This document shows positions 55,744 to 63,997 of a stretch of DNA of 64,000 nt, piece by piece. Positions within the stretch are counted from its first letter, which is position 1. Every line of letters begins with the position of its first letter. The notes below the pieces were generated by a model. It saw only the letters and a program-made list of their open reading frames with translations, did not search any database and was not told the DNA's origin. Source of the stretch: Phycisphaerae bacterium (GTDB lineage Bacteria; Planctomycetota; Phycisphaerae; UBA1845; Fen-1342); the NCBI GenBank assembly GCA_030428945.1, contig JAUIEC010000001.1, positions 553,295-617,294 on the forward strand, in the 5' to 3' direction. A program made the position numbers and the translations under genes.

Positions 55744-56016
55744 ATGGTTCGACTGTTGCTGGCCGTCCTGCTGGGAACGGCGCTGCTCGCCCCGCAGGTT
55801 GGTTGTGTCATCGACGAGGACTTCTTTGACGAGGTCGACGACTTCCTCGACGACCGCGAAGACTTCCTCGAAGACCGGTTCGACGATCGCTACTACTACA
55901 GCGACTTCTACTACTACGACGATTACTTCTACGACGATTACTACTTCGATTATTACTACTACGACGACTGCTGCTACGACGACTTCTACTTCTGGGACAG
56001 CTTCTTCTGGTGGTAG
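55744..56016 (+). CDS. Asp/Tyr/Phe-rich small lipoprotein
   Basis: This 90-residue protein has a signal peptide with a lipobox-like VGC (Cys21). The last 69 residues hold 22 Asp, 16 Tyr and 12 Phe, arranged in repeating DD/YYY/DF groups and ending FFWW. A GGAAGGAGAGG site precedes the ATG. I know no family like it. Such dense aromatic-acidic sequence could bind cations or aggregate at the surface. Its reverse strand gives a long Val/Glu ORF, which I reject. Confidence 0.75.
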   Translation: MVRLLLAVLLGTALLAPQVGCVIDEDFFDEVDDFLDDREDFLEDRFDDRYYYSDFYYYDDYFYDDYYFDYYYYDDCCYDDFYFWDSFFWW

Positions 56017-56068
56017 CACCGCGGGAGACGAACCGGGAACAGGGGCGCTGGGCCGCTTGCTGACCGGC

Positions 56069-56737
56069 TCACCCGCTTCCTGGCCCGCCGCGTAACCAGA
56101 TCGCGACCGTCGCCGTGATCTCCGCCAGGACCTCCGCTTCGGTGCGGCCCGAGCGCTTCAGGACCTGGTAGCCGTGGTCGGCGCCGTCCAGCCAGTGCAT
56201 CGTCCAGTTCGAAAGGTCCGCGATCGCGGCCCGCATCAGGTCCGGCGTGCACAGCGCATCACGCGTTCCGTTGCAGCACAGCACCGGAACCGCGATCCGC
56301 CCCAGGTGCGCCGTTCGCAGCCGCTCCGGTTTCCCGGCCGGGTGCAGCGGATAGCCCAGCAGAACCAGGCCATCACACGCCGCCCCGTCCGCCGCCAGCA
56401 TCGAGGCGACCCGGCCACCCATCGAGTGCCCGCCCAGCAGCAGTCGCCGCGGTTCGGTTCGCGCGCGGACGCTGGCGATCACCGCCTGCAGGCAGGCCTG
56501 CAGCTTCGGCATCCGGTCCGGGGCACCCTTGCCAACCGCGCGGTACAGGAAGTTGTAGCTCGCCACGTCGCAGCCCGCCGCACCCAGCGCCGCCACCAGC
56601 GCCCGCGTCCGGGGGTGATCCATGTCGCTGCCGGCCCCGTGCCCGAACACGAGCGTCGCCCGACCGTCGGCGACCCGCTCATGGCGAACCGTCGTCTCGA
56701 CCCCGGCAACATCAACCGTCCAGTGCTGCTCGTTCAT
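56069..56737 (-). CDS. Alpha/beta hydrolase (TEX30/KANL3-like)
   Basis: This 222-residue enzyme has an alpha/beta hydrolase fold with nucleophile Ser105 in GHSMGG (103-108), Asp160 (CNGTRDALC) and His188 (GADHGYQV). An early FGHGAGSDMDHPRTR motif marks the TEX30/KANL3 branch. The substrate is unknown. It is the third gene of a cupin-KDPG aldolase-hydrolase operon. Confidence 0.87.
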   Translation of the reverse strand: MNEQHWTVDVAGVETTVRHERVADGRATLVFGHGAGSDMDHPRTRALVAALGAAGCDVASYNFLYRAVGKGAPDRMPKLQACLQAVIASVRARTEPRRLLLGGHSMGGRVASMLAADGAACDGLVLLGYPLHPAGKPERLRTAHLGRIAVPVLCCNGTRDALCTPDLMRAAIADLSNWTMHWLDGADHGYQVLKRSGRTEAEVLAEITATVAIWLRGGPGSG

Positions 56738-56754
56738 CGACGCCTCGAATCAGC

Positions 56755-57393
56755 TCACGGAGCCGTCGCGGTCCGCACGGCCGCCAGCAGGTCCCGGGCC
56801 CGCTGCTCGATGCCATCCAGGTCGCGGGCGGCCATCAGCTTCGGATCGAACAGCGGCGCCACGAATCCCACGCCCGCCGCGCCGGCCCGCAGCACCTCGG
56901 CCGCGTTCGCGAGGCCGACTCCGTTGGTCGGAAAGATCCGCAGGTGTGGCAGCGGGCCAAGCGTCGCACGCACGAACCCCGGAACGTCGGCCGGGGCCGG
57001 GAACAGCTTGCAGAATTCCGCCCCGGCCCGGTGCGCGGCCTGCATCTCGGTCGGCGTAGCCGTGCCCGGAATCGCGACGCAGTCGTACTTGTGGGCCATC
57101 GCGATCACTTCCGCGTCACAGACCGGCGAGACCAGGAACCGGGCACCCGCCGCCCGGGCCTGCTCGGCCTGTTGCGGCGTCAGGACCGTTCCCGCGCCGA
57201 CCAGCAGACCGGGCTTCTTCGAATAGGCGTGAATCAGTTCGAGCGCGCCCGGCGTCGTCAGCGTGAACTCGACCACCCGGAACCCGCCCCGGACGGCCGC
57301 ACCCATGGCATCGTCGGCCAGTTGCCGGTCGCCGGTCCGAATGATCGCGCTGGCCCGCTCGGCCAGGATCGTCGCCAGGGTTTCAGCACGCAT
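56755..57393 (-). CDS. eda: KDPG/KHG aldolase
   Basis: This 212-residue class I aldolase splits 2-keto-3-deoxy-6-phosphogluconate to pyruvate and glyceraldehyde 3-phosphate, or a related keto acid. The Schiff-base Lys129 is in AEFCKLFPA. VVEFTLTTPGALELI, LVGAGTVLTPQQAE and PTNGVGLANAAEVL are typical. It overlaps the cupin gene by 11 bases. The Entner-Doudoroff dehydratase is not in the window, so other keto-deoxy acids are possible substrates. Confidence 0.9.
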   Translation of the reverse strand: MRAETLATILAERASAIIRTGDRQLADDAMGAAVRGGFRVVEFTLTTPGALELIHAYSKKPGLLVGAGTVLTPQQAEQARAAGARFLVSPVCDAEVIAMAHKYDCVAIPGTATPTEMQAAHRAGAEFCKLFPAPADVPGFVRATLGPLPHLRIFPTNGVGLANAAEVLRAGAAGVGFVAPLFDPKLMAARDLDGIEQRARDLLAAVRTATAP

Positions 57394-57739
57394 CGGACGG
57401 CCCCCGCGTTTCGGCCGGTGCGAACAGCACCAGGATCTCCAGGTCCTCGCGAATGTCGACGAACCGGTGGGGCAGTTCCTTCGGAACGTACAGCACCGCC
57501 CCGGGCCCGACCTCGATCGTCTCGTCGCCCGCCACGAATCGGCTGCGGCCGCGAACGACGTAGTAGACTTCGTCCTCGCGATGCGGCTGTTGCGGGTCCG
57601 TGCTGCCGGCCGGCAGGTGATAGCGGCCGGCGGACAGGGCGGGGACCCGCAGGAATTCGTGGTAGTGCGGCGCGCCGGTGGAGCCGGACCGGGCGAGCCC
57701 ATCCCACGTGAACGCGGCGAAACGGTCGGTCTCGGGCAT
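57383..57739 (-). CDS. Single-domain cupin
   Basis: This 118-residue protein has a cupin motif pair: PHREDEVYYVVRGRSRFV (with the metal-binding His and Glu) and LYVPKELPHRFVDI. A metal-bound sugar or acid ligand is likely. It heads the aldolase-hydrolase operon, so it may process or sense the same sugar acid. The ATG at 57739 has GGGAG six bases upstream; the frame is open to 57949 but that part crosses the promoter region. Confidence 0.85.
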   Translation of the reverse strand: MPETDRFAAFTWDGLARSGSTGAPHYHEFLRVPALSAGRYHLPAGSTDPQQPHREDEVYYVVRGRSRFVAGDETIEVGPGAVLYVPKELPHRFVDIREDLEILVLFAPAETRGPSDAC

Positions 57740-57844
57740 GCGTTGCTCCCGTGCCAGGGTGGTTCGGGCCGCTATGGTAGTGCAGCGTCGGCCAACTTCG
57801 AAAGCCGGCGTCGGGTCCGGAGGCGGACGTTGGGCTGAAAACCG

Positions 57845-57874
57845 TTGCAAGGACAGCGGCGGGTGGCCTATGCT
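57845..57874 (+). promoter_or_regulatory. Candidate promoter of the prepilin-like gene
   Basis: TTGCAA (57845-57850) and TATGCT (57869-57874) are 18 bases apart. Transcription would start about 70 bases before the ATG at 57952. The evidence is a pattern match. Confidence 0.35.
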
Positions 57875-57951
57875 GCCTAACGAGTCATCCGCCGGACGGA
57901 TGGCGTCATGTCGCTGGCTGGAATCTGTGATTTCGTGCAGGAGTGTCACGC

Positions 57952-58815
57952 ATGCCCAAGGGGCGGGCGCGAGCGTTCACGTTGATCGAACTGCTGGTCG
58001 TGGTGGCGATCATCGCGCTGCTGATCTCGATTCTGCTGCCGAGCCTCCGCTCGGCCAAGGAGAACGCCCGCACCAGCGTCTGCCAGAACAACATGCGGCA
58101 GCTTGCGATCGGCTGGCTGATGTACGCCCAGGAATGGAACCAGCACCTGCCCGGCAGCACGCTCGACACCGAAGGCCCCAATCGCCGCCGCGGGCGGACC
58201 TGGGACTGGCTCGGCGTCTTCGGCCAGGATGGCGGCGACCTGAAGCGGGTCCCCCAGCAGGGCACCGTCTACCCCTACGTCGGCAGGCAACTGAAGGTCT
58301 TCAAGTGCCCCGAGGACAAGCTCGACTCGGTCGCCGACGTGCTCGGAAACGAACTCCGCAACAAGACCAACTACAGCTACACCGCCCCCGGCATGCTGAC
58401 CGGGGCCAGCATCGAGTGGTTCGAAGCCACGCTCTGGCCCGAGAACTTCCCGGACAACTACCGCTGGCGCCGCGACCTCGGCCGCTACGCCGTGCGCTCG
58501 ATCCCCTGGATGATCGTCGAGGAGCACGAAGGCCAGCACCTCGTCTGGCATGACGACAGCGCCTGGGGCAACGTCGACACCCTCTCCGACCGGCACAAGG
58601 GCAAGGCCACCGTCGGGCACATGGACGGACACGCCAGCGTCCGCAAGTATCAGCGCAAGCAGGTCGACGTCCTCAGCTACGACGTCACCGGGACGCTGGA
58701 CGCCTGGAAGGTCATCTACCAGATGCGCGACCGGCGACTGATCACGGCCGGGGGGCACTCCGGCCGGATGGGTTTCCTCCGCAACGTCGCCACCGACCTG
58801 CCCGACGGGCTCTGA
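57952..58815 (+). CDS. Type II pseudopilin-like protein with H-X9-DG motif
   Basis: This 287-residue protein starts with a prepilin segment ([20 protein letters not shown], then [12 protein letters not shown]). Cleavage would follow Ala instead of the usual Gly before FTLIE. The C-terminal part has [12 protein letters not shown], the H-X9-DG motif of planctomycete prepilin-like proteins. These are processed at the membrane and are numerous in the phylum; whether they form fibres is not known. AGGAG lies eight bases before the ATG at 57952, so the GTG at 57943 is less likely. Confidence 0.85.
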   Translation: MPKGRARAFTLIELLVVVAIIALLISILLPSLRSAKENARTSVCQNNMRQLAIGWLMYAQEWNQHLPGSTLDTEGPNRRRGRTWDWLGVFGQDGGDLKRVPQQGTVYPYVGRQLKVFKCPEDKLDSVADVLGNELRNKTNYSYTAPGMLTGASIEWFEATLWPENFPDNYRWRRDLGRYAVRSIPWMIVEEHEGQHLVWHDDSAWGNVDTLSDRHKGKATVGHMDGHASVRKYQRKQVDVLSYDVTGTLDAWKVIYQMRDRRLITAGGHSGRMGFLRNVATDLPDGL

Positions 58816-59026
58816 GTCGAGAAACCCGGACATTCTGAAACGATCACGCCGGCCCGATCGGTCCCGATCAGCCCCCACCTGCGATACATGCCTCGATTAT
58901 CGGTCTGACCGCGCCGGGGCCCGGGTCGGGTGTTTCCTTTTCCGTCGGGCAGTCGCTACCCTGTGACGTGAACACCGGGGCTCCGGTGTCGGGGAGCACT
59001 CGCCAACACGGAAAAGGAGGATACCC

Positions 59027-60400
59027 GTGCGCATGCTTGCTTGGATTACCATCGCGATCGGTTCGGCCGTCGCCGCCGCCCAGACGCCGATCACGCTTCA
59101 GACCGTCGCCACCGGGCTCGAACGCCCGATCTACGTCACCCACGCCCCCGGCGACTACAGCCGCATCTTCGTCATCGAGAAGCGTGGCCGGATTCGCATC
59201 GTCAAGGACGGAACCCTGCTGGCCACCCCGTTCCTCGACATGGACGCCGAGGTCGGCGGCGGAACCTCCACCGGTGACGAGCGCGGCCTGCTCGGCCTCG
59301 CCTTCCACCCGAACTACCAGAGCAACGGCCTGTTCTACGTCTACTACACGCGGAACAACGGCAACACGGCCGTCGCCCAGTACAGCGTCACGGCCAACCC
59401 CGATGTGGCCGACGCCTCCAGCAACCTGCGGATGATCGTGATGGTCCAGCCGCAGACCAACCACAACGGCGGCTGGATCGAGTTCGGCCCCGACGGCTAC
59501 CTCTACATCGCGACCGGCGACGGCGGCGGTGGCGGCGACGACGACCCCGGGCACACCGACGGCGTCGGCAACAGCCAGGACATCACCGACAACCTGCTCG
59601 GCAAGATCCTGCGAATCGACATCGACGGCGACGACTTCCCGGAACTGCCGAACACCAACTACGCCGTCCCGGCCGACAACCCGTTCGTCGGCGTGACCGG
59701 CGATGATGAGATCTGGGCGTTCGGCCTGCGGAACCCGTGGCGCTGCTCGTTCGACCGCGAGACCGGCGACCTGTGGATCGCCGACGTCGGCCAGTTCACC
59801 TGGGAAGAAATCAGCTTCCAGCCGGCCGCCAGCACCGGCGGCGAGAACTACGGCTGGCGCTGCCGCGAGGGCGCTCACGACTTCAACACCAGCGGCGACT
59901 GCAGCCAGACCCCGTTCACCGAGCCGATCTTCGAACTGAACCACGCGGCCGGGCGCTGCTCGATCACCGGCGGCTACGTCTACCGCGGCTGCGCGATCCC
60001 CGACCTGCAGGGGACCTACTTCTTCGCCGACTACTGCGCGAACGACATCTGGACGCTGGAGTACGACGGCGTGGCGGTCAGCAACTTCACGCTGCGGACC
60101 GAACTGAACACCAACTCGATCACTTCGTTCGGTGAAGACGCTTTCGGTGAACTGTACGTCTGCAACCAGAACGGCGGCCAGGTCCGCAAGATCGTCCCCG
60201 ACGGCGTGCCGAGCGCCTGCAACATGTGCGTCGATACCAACGGCGATATGCAGACCGACCTGACCGACCTCGCGACCCTGCTGGCCAACTTCGGCACCCA
60301 GATCGGTGCCAAGACCGCCGACGGCGACACCGACGGCGACGGCGACGTCGACCTGACCGACCTCGCCACGCTGCTCGCCAGCTTCGGCTGCACGCCCTAA
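59027..60400 (+). CDS. Secreted sugar dehydrogenase-type beta-propeller with dockerin-like tail
   Basis: This 457-residue protein has a signal peptide (LAWITIAIGSAVAAAQ) and a glucose/sorbosone dehydrogenase-type six-blade propeller (GLERPIYVTHAPGDYSRIFV, DERGLLGLAFHPNYQSNGLF, HNGGWIEFGPDGYLYIATGD, FGLRNPWRCSFDRETGDLWI). PQQ is the usual cofactor. The C-terminus has two EF-hand-like repeats (DTNGDMQTDLTDLATLLANF and DTDGDGDVDLTDLATLLASF) of dockerin type. AGGAGG lies six bases before the GTG. The tail implies attachment to a scaffold or surface. Confidence 0.88.
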   Translation: MRMLAWITIAIGSAVAAAQTPITLQTVATGLERPIYVTHAPGDYSRIFVIEKRGRIRIVKDGTLLATPFLDMDAEVGGGTSTGDERGLLGLAFHPNYQSNGLFYVYYTRNNGNTAVAQYSVTANPDVADASSNLRMIVMVQPQTNHNGGWIEFGPDGYLYIATGDGGGGGDDDPGHTDGVGNSQDITDNLLGKILRIDIDGDDFPELPNTNYAVPADNPFVGVTGDDEIWAFGLRNPWRCSFDRETGDLWIADVGQFTWEEISFQPAASTGGENYGWRCREGAHDFNTSGDCSQTPFTEPIFELNHAAGRCSITGGYVYRGCAIPDLQGTYFFADYCANDIWTLEYDGVAVSNFTLRTELNTNSITSFGEDAFGELYVCNQNGGQVRKIVPDGVPSACNMCVDTNGDMQTDLTDLATLLANFGTQIGAKTADGDTDGDGDVDLTDLATLLASFGCTP

Positions 60401-60401
60401 C

Positions 60402-60472
60402 GCAGTGAGCAGGTAAGCAGGTAAGCAAGTAAGCAAGGTAAACAAGTAAGCAGGTAAGCAGGTAAGCAAGGC
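60402..60472 (+). repeat. GTAAGCAG octamer repeats after the dehydrogenase stop
   Basis: About eight GTAAGCAG/GTAAGCAA units start a few bases after the stop codon at 60398-60400. TAA falls in all three frames because the period is 8. Confidence 0.85.
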
Positions 60473-60479
60473 CCGAAAC

Positions 60480-60517
60480 AAGAGAGCCGCCCCGCGAACG
60501 CGCGAGGCGGCTCTCTT
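60480..60517. terminator. Bidirectional terminator, 12-bp stem
   Basis: AAGAGAGCCGCC (60480-60491) and GGCGGCTCTCTT (60506-60517) pair perfectly around a 14-base loop. CTCTTAT follows. It lies between convergent dehydrogenase and DUF1501 genes and folds on both strands. Confidence 0.8.
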
Positions 60518-60526
60518 CTCTTATCC

Positions 60527-60588
60527 TCGCTCCCTCGCTCCCTCGCTCCCTCGCTCCCTCGATCCCTGTTCCCTGTTCCCTGTTCCCT
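60527..60588 (-). repeat. GGGAGCGA and GGGAACA repeats after the DUF1501 stop
   Basis: On the minus strand, three GGGAACA units and then four to five GGGAGCGA units follow the DUF1501 stop at 60593. Both units recur elsewhere in the window. Confidence 0.85.
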
Positions 60589-60592
60589 TCTG

Positions 60593-61879
60593 CTACTGAG
60601 TGACCCCCTGGAACACCGGCGCGTAGGCCGGGAAGACGGCCGCCAGGTCCGGGTTGCCCAGCCGGTTCTGGACGATTTCCGCCAGGATGTCGCGGTAGTC
60701 GATCGTGATGTCCAGGTCGCGGTTCTCGAACAACTGCCCCGGAGACAGGCCCGGCCACTGCGTCAGCACCTGCCCGCCCGCGATGCTCGGCCCCAGCGCG
60801 AACATGCAGTTGCCGAAACCGTGGTCCGTCCCCAGGCTGCCGTTCTGTGCGGCCGTCCGCCCGAACTCCGAGACCGCCACCGTCGTGACCGGCTTGTCCC
60901 CCGAGCCGACATCGGCATGGAACGCCGCCAGGTTGTTCGCGAAGACCCTCATCAGCCCGTTCAGGGCACCATCGATCGGGCCCTGCTGGTCGTGCGTGTC
61001 CCAGCCGCCCAGGTCCACGCTGATCGCCTCGACACCGACCTCCGCCCGAATCAACGCCGCCGCCGCCCGCAGCGCCCGGCCGAACTCGTTGTCCTCGTAG
61101 ACCGCGCCGTTGCCGGGCGTGTAGTTCTCGAAGTCGATCGCAGCCAGCAGGTCGATCGTCGCCTGCACATTGCCGGCCGCCGCCCGGACCGGGTCGTCGA
61201 CCTGGGCATACTGCTCGGCCAGGTACGCGAGCCGCGCGTCCCGCGTCCCGGGGCGTCCCGCCAGATCGTAGTTGCCGGGATCCGGCACCGGCAGCGTCTG
61301 CGGGCCGCCGATCAGCGAGCGCGGCACGGCGAACCCCAGGCTCAGCGCTCGCAGCAGGGCGCCCGGCTGCAGCGGCGGGGCGCTCAGCAGGTGCCGGCCG
61401 AGCCAGCCCGTGAACATCGACGGATTGTTCGCCTCGCCGACCTCGACGAACCGCTGGGCGTCGAAGTGCGAACGCGAGGCCTCGCGCATGCCGCAGGCGT
61501 GCACGATCGCCAGGTCGCCCGCCGCAAAGGCCGGGGCCAGGGCCGCCATGCCGGGGGCCAGTCCGAAGAAGCCGTCCAGGTCCGTCGCCGCCTGCGGACC
61601 ACCGCTGTCGGGCTGCGGCACCGCCAGGTCCGGCCGCAGGTTGTAGTAGCCGTTGTCACCGTGCGGGACGCACAGCGTCAGCCCGTCCGCGCCGCCTCGC
61701 AGGAAGATCGACACGATCACGTCGCGGTCGCTGCGATGTTCGCCCGCGTACGCCACCCGCGGCAGCCACGCCGGGGCGGTCGCCATTCCGGCCAACGCCA
61801 GGCTCGTCGAGCCGGAAAGGAACTGGCGACGCGACAGGTCGCGGTACTCTTCGCAGCCGCTGCAGTCTTGCCGATGCAT
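60593..61879 (-). CDS. DUF1501 protein with Tat signal
   Basis: This ~428-residue protein starts with a Tat-type signal (SRRQFLSGSTSLALAGMATA), and then has the DUF1501 core (IVSIFLRGGADGLTLCVPHG, DLGGWDTHDQQGPIDGALNG, VAVSEFGRTAAQNGSLGTDH). The family belongs to the alkaline-phosphatase/sulfatase-like fold, abundant in planctomycetes and usually paired with DUF1800 or DUF1549/1553 proteins; activity is unproven. The ATG at 61879 has GGAG six bases upstream; a GTG at 61903 with GAGG is an alternative. It follows DUF1800 in the same direction. Confidence 0.9.
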   Translation of the reverse strand: MHRQDCSGCEEYRDLSRRQFLSGSTSLALAGMATAPAWLPRVAYAGEHRSDRDVIVSIFLRGGADGLTLCVPHGDNGYYNLRPDLAVPQPDSGGPQAATDLDGFFGLAPGMAALAPAFAAGDLAIVHACGMREASRSHFDAQRFVEVGEANNPSMFTGWLGRHLLSAPPLQPGALLRALSLGFAVPRSLIGGPQTLPVPDPGNYDLAGRPGTRDARLAYLAEQYAQVDDPVRAAAGNVQATIDLLAAIDFENYTPGNGAVYEDNEFGRALRAAAALIRAEVGVEAISVDLGGWDTHDQQGPIDGALNGLMRVFANNLAAFHADVGSGDKPVTTVAVSEFGRTAAQNGSLGTDHGFGNCMFALGPSIAGGQVLTQWPGLSPGQLFENRDLDITIDYRDILAEIVQNRLGNPDLAAVFPAYAPVFQGVTQ

Positions 61880-61964
61880 CACGTTCTCCGTCAGGCCGGC
61901 CACGGTTTCCTCGGCACGGCCATGGGCGATTCCCGGTTCAGTGTCGTCCGCCGGCGCCCGCCGC

Positions 61965-63623
61965 TCAGTACCACTGGAACGTCGGTGAAGCCAGCGCCAG
62001 CCCGATCGCGTCGCGGATCCGCCGCGGCGGCGGCAGGTTCGGCGGGTTGGGCTGCAGGAACGCGATCAGACCGTCACGCTCCGTGTCCGGCAGGTTCCCG
62101 CCGAAGAACCGCAGGTTGATCTGCTCGACGATCTCGGCCGGTTCGGTCGCGTCCCCGACGATGTAGGTCGGATCGATCAGCATGCCGTAGGCCGTGTCGT
62201 TCGCCAGGTCCGCCGGCATGCTCCAGCGCGGCAGCAGGTGCCCGGCCCAGTACCCGACCGAATCGGCATAGCCGTTCGGCGCCGGCCAGAAGTACGGCAC
62301 GTGCCCCATCACGTCGGCCCAGTAGACCGGCCCGAGGATGTCGCTGAAGTCCGGCTGGGTCACGCGGGCGATCGACACCAGGTAATGGAACGGGCGTTTG
62401 TATTTCGGCGTCGCCTTCAGCAGCCACTGCGGCGACAGGATCACGCGGATCATCGACTTGATGTCGCCGTCGGTCGCGAGGTACGTGTCGGTCACCTCGT
62501 CAATCAGGGCGGCCGGCGGTTCGTAGCCCCAGAGCCAGCGGGTCATCTTGGTGCTGATGAAGCGGGCCGTGCTGGGGTGCGCGGCCAGCAGGTTGATCAC
62601 GTCGAGCCCGTCCTTGCGGCGCTGCCCGGCCGGGATGGTCGTGCCGAGCACGGTCTTCTCGCCGAAGTCGTGCAACGGGCCGTAGAACAGGAAGGTGCCC
62701 CACGAGCCTTCGGCCCCGCTGATCGTCCAGCCGGTGAAGCAGCGGGCGACCTCCTCGACATCCTGCTGCGTGTAGCCGCCGTCGACGCCCATCGTGTGCA
62801 GTTCGAGCAGTTCGCGGGCGTAGTTCTCGTTGATCGCGCCGACGAAGCTGCCGTAGTTGTCCAGGTACCAGAGCATCCCCGGGCTCATCGCGCTGGCCTT
62901 CAGCAGGTCGCGAAAGTTGCCCAGCGCGTGCTTGCGGATCACCTCGCGGTCATCGACCGGCTTCAGCACGTTCTCGATCTCGTCGAGGATGCTGATGTTG
63001 AAGTGGTCGGTCCAGAACTCGACCATCCGCTCGTACAACTGTCGCTGGCTGTAGATCGCCCGGATCGTGCGGGCCGCCAGCAGTTCGAGGATCGGCTGCC
63101 CGAAATCGCCGAGCGCGTACATCTCCTCGGCCGACATCGTCAGTGTCGCGTAGGGGGCCAGCATCTGGTCGACTTCGCTGTCGTCGATTTCCTCGTGGTT
63201 CAGTTGTCGTTCAAGGTAGGCCTCGTAGCCGAGCAGCGAGTACAGGGCCCGGTCGAGTTGCGTGGTGCCATAGCCGGTCCGGGCCAGCAGCGGTTCCCGC
63301 AGCGCCGGATCCAGGTCGCGGGCCGGGATGTCGCTGGCGGCCGCCTGCAGGTCGGCCTCCCGGGCCCGCTGTTTGTCGCGGGGCGGCAGCGGCATTTCGG
63401 TCGGTTGCAGGGCCTGGATGCGACGGGCCCGCGCCAGCAGGTCCGCCGGGGACGACGGCGGAGACGCGTCCGGCAGCGGTGCCTCTCCGTCGGCCGCCAG
63501 CAGGGTCTCGTCCGGCACCAGGCAGCCGGCCTGGGCCAGGATCCCGGTCAGCAGCGCCCCGCCGAAAAGCAGGTCGCGCCGTGTCGGCACGCGTCCGGTC
63601 GTCTCCTCGGTACGAGTGGACAT
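61965..63623 (-). CDS. DUF1800 protein
   Basis: This 552-residue protein is the usual partner of DUF1501. It has a signal with twin Arg and a lipobox-like AQAGC (Cys34). The DUF1800 core is clear (ERMVEFWTDHFNISILDEIE, NFRDLLKASAMSPGMLWYLD, NENYARELLELHTMGVDGGY, VARCFTGWTI). The C-terminal part ends RRIRDAIGLALASPTFQWY, as in the family. The function is unknown; export with DUF1501 and a role in polymer handling are suggested by co-occurrence. It starts with ATG at 63623, with a GGAGG nearby. Confidence 0.92.
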   Translation of the reverse strand: MSTRTEETTGRVPTRRDLLFGGALLTGILAQAGCLVPDETLLAADGEAPLPDASPPSSPADLLARARRIQALQPTEMPLPPRDKQRAREADLQAAASDIPARDLDPALREPLLARTGYGTTQLDRALYSLLGYEAYLERQLNHEEIDDSEVDQMLAPYATLTMSAEEMYALGDFGQPILELLAARTIRAIYSQRQLYERMVEFWTDHFNISILDEIENVLKPVDDREVIRKHALGNFRDLLKASAMSPGMLWYLDNYGSFVGAINENYARELLELHTMGVDGGYTQQDVEEVARCFTGWTISGAEGSWGTFLFYGPLHDFGEKTVLGTTIPAGQRRKDGLDVINLLAAHPSTARFISTKMTRWLWGYEPPAALIDEVTDTYLATDGDIKSMIRVILSPQWLLKATPKYKRPFHYLVSIARVTQPDFSDILGPVYWADVMGHVPYFWPAPNGYADSVGYWAGHLLPRWSMPADLANDTAYGMLIDPTYIVGDATEPAEIVEQINLRFFGGNLPDTERDGLIAFLQPNPPNLPPPRRIRDAIGLALASPTFQWY

Positions 63624-63759
63624 GCGGTCAGCCTCCGGATTGTCAGCCAGCGGTCAGACGAGCGCGGTGCCCTCGTCCTCACGAATTCGATCCGACCCTC
63701 AGGATATTCGCCCCGGATTCGACCAGCGAGACTTTTTCGGAGAGGAGCAGGCAACGCCG

Positions 63760-63813
63760 CCCGGCGCCCCATCCATGCCGGGTGCCCCATCCATGCCGGG
63801 TGCCCCATCCTTT
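63760..63813 (+). repeat. 18-bp tandem repeat, three copies
   Basis: CCGGGTGCCCCATCCATG-type units start at 63760, 63778 and 63796. The last continues into a GCGAGCGCAGCGAGCG hairpin (63816-63831) and then AAGGGTGGGG, the reverse of CCCCATCCTT. The whole resembles a mobile hairpin repeat. The window's last ~375 bases hold no gene. Confidence 0.8.
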
Positions 63814-63842
63814 AGCGAGCGCAGCGAGCGGAAGGGTGGGGG

Positions 63843-63922
63843 ACTGCGTTGGGCTTCATCCGGTACGGTGGATGGAATTGCCACTGCGTCGGGCTTCATC
63901 CGGTACGGTGGATGGAATTGCC
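63843..63922 (+). repeat. 40-bp tandem repeat, two copies
   Basis: Units at 63843-63882 and 63883-63922 differ at one base. Each contains CTTCATCCGGTACGGTGGAT, with a small inverted ATCC...GGAT. Confidence 0.9.
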
Positions 63923-63945
63923 AAGCGGTGCGGCATCGACGCCTG
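63921..63945 (-). repeat. Dispersed 25-bp module (copy 2)
   Basis: Exact reverse complement of 49594-49618. It follows the 40-bp repeats and precedes the second dispersed module at 63978-63997. Confidence 0.85.
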
Positions 63946-63977
63946 CGGCTTCCGCGTGGCAGCAATCGCGGTCGGCC

Positions 63978-63997
63978 GCGTCGATGACGCACCCTAC
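63978..63997 (-). repeat. Dispersed GTAGGGTGCGTCATCGACGC module
   Basis: The minus strand reads this 20-mer exactly as in the 51-bp repeats at 49.4-49.6 kb. The order and orientation of the two modules are inverted relative to that site. Confidence 0.85.

Noticed and set aside
55690..56019. Val/Glu-rich minus-strand ORF opposite the Asp/Tyr/Phe protein
   Set aside because: It lacks a signal and ribosome site and is the mirror of GAC/TAC/TTC codons; the plus strand has a signal peptide and ribosome site.
58816..59026. tRNA or riboswitch in the spacer before the dehydrogenase
   Set aside because: No cloverleaf, T-loop or known aptamer core could be seen; only short GC-rich inverted repeats.
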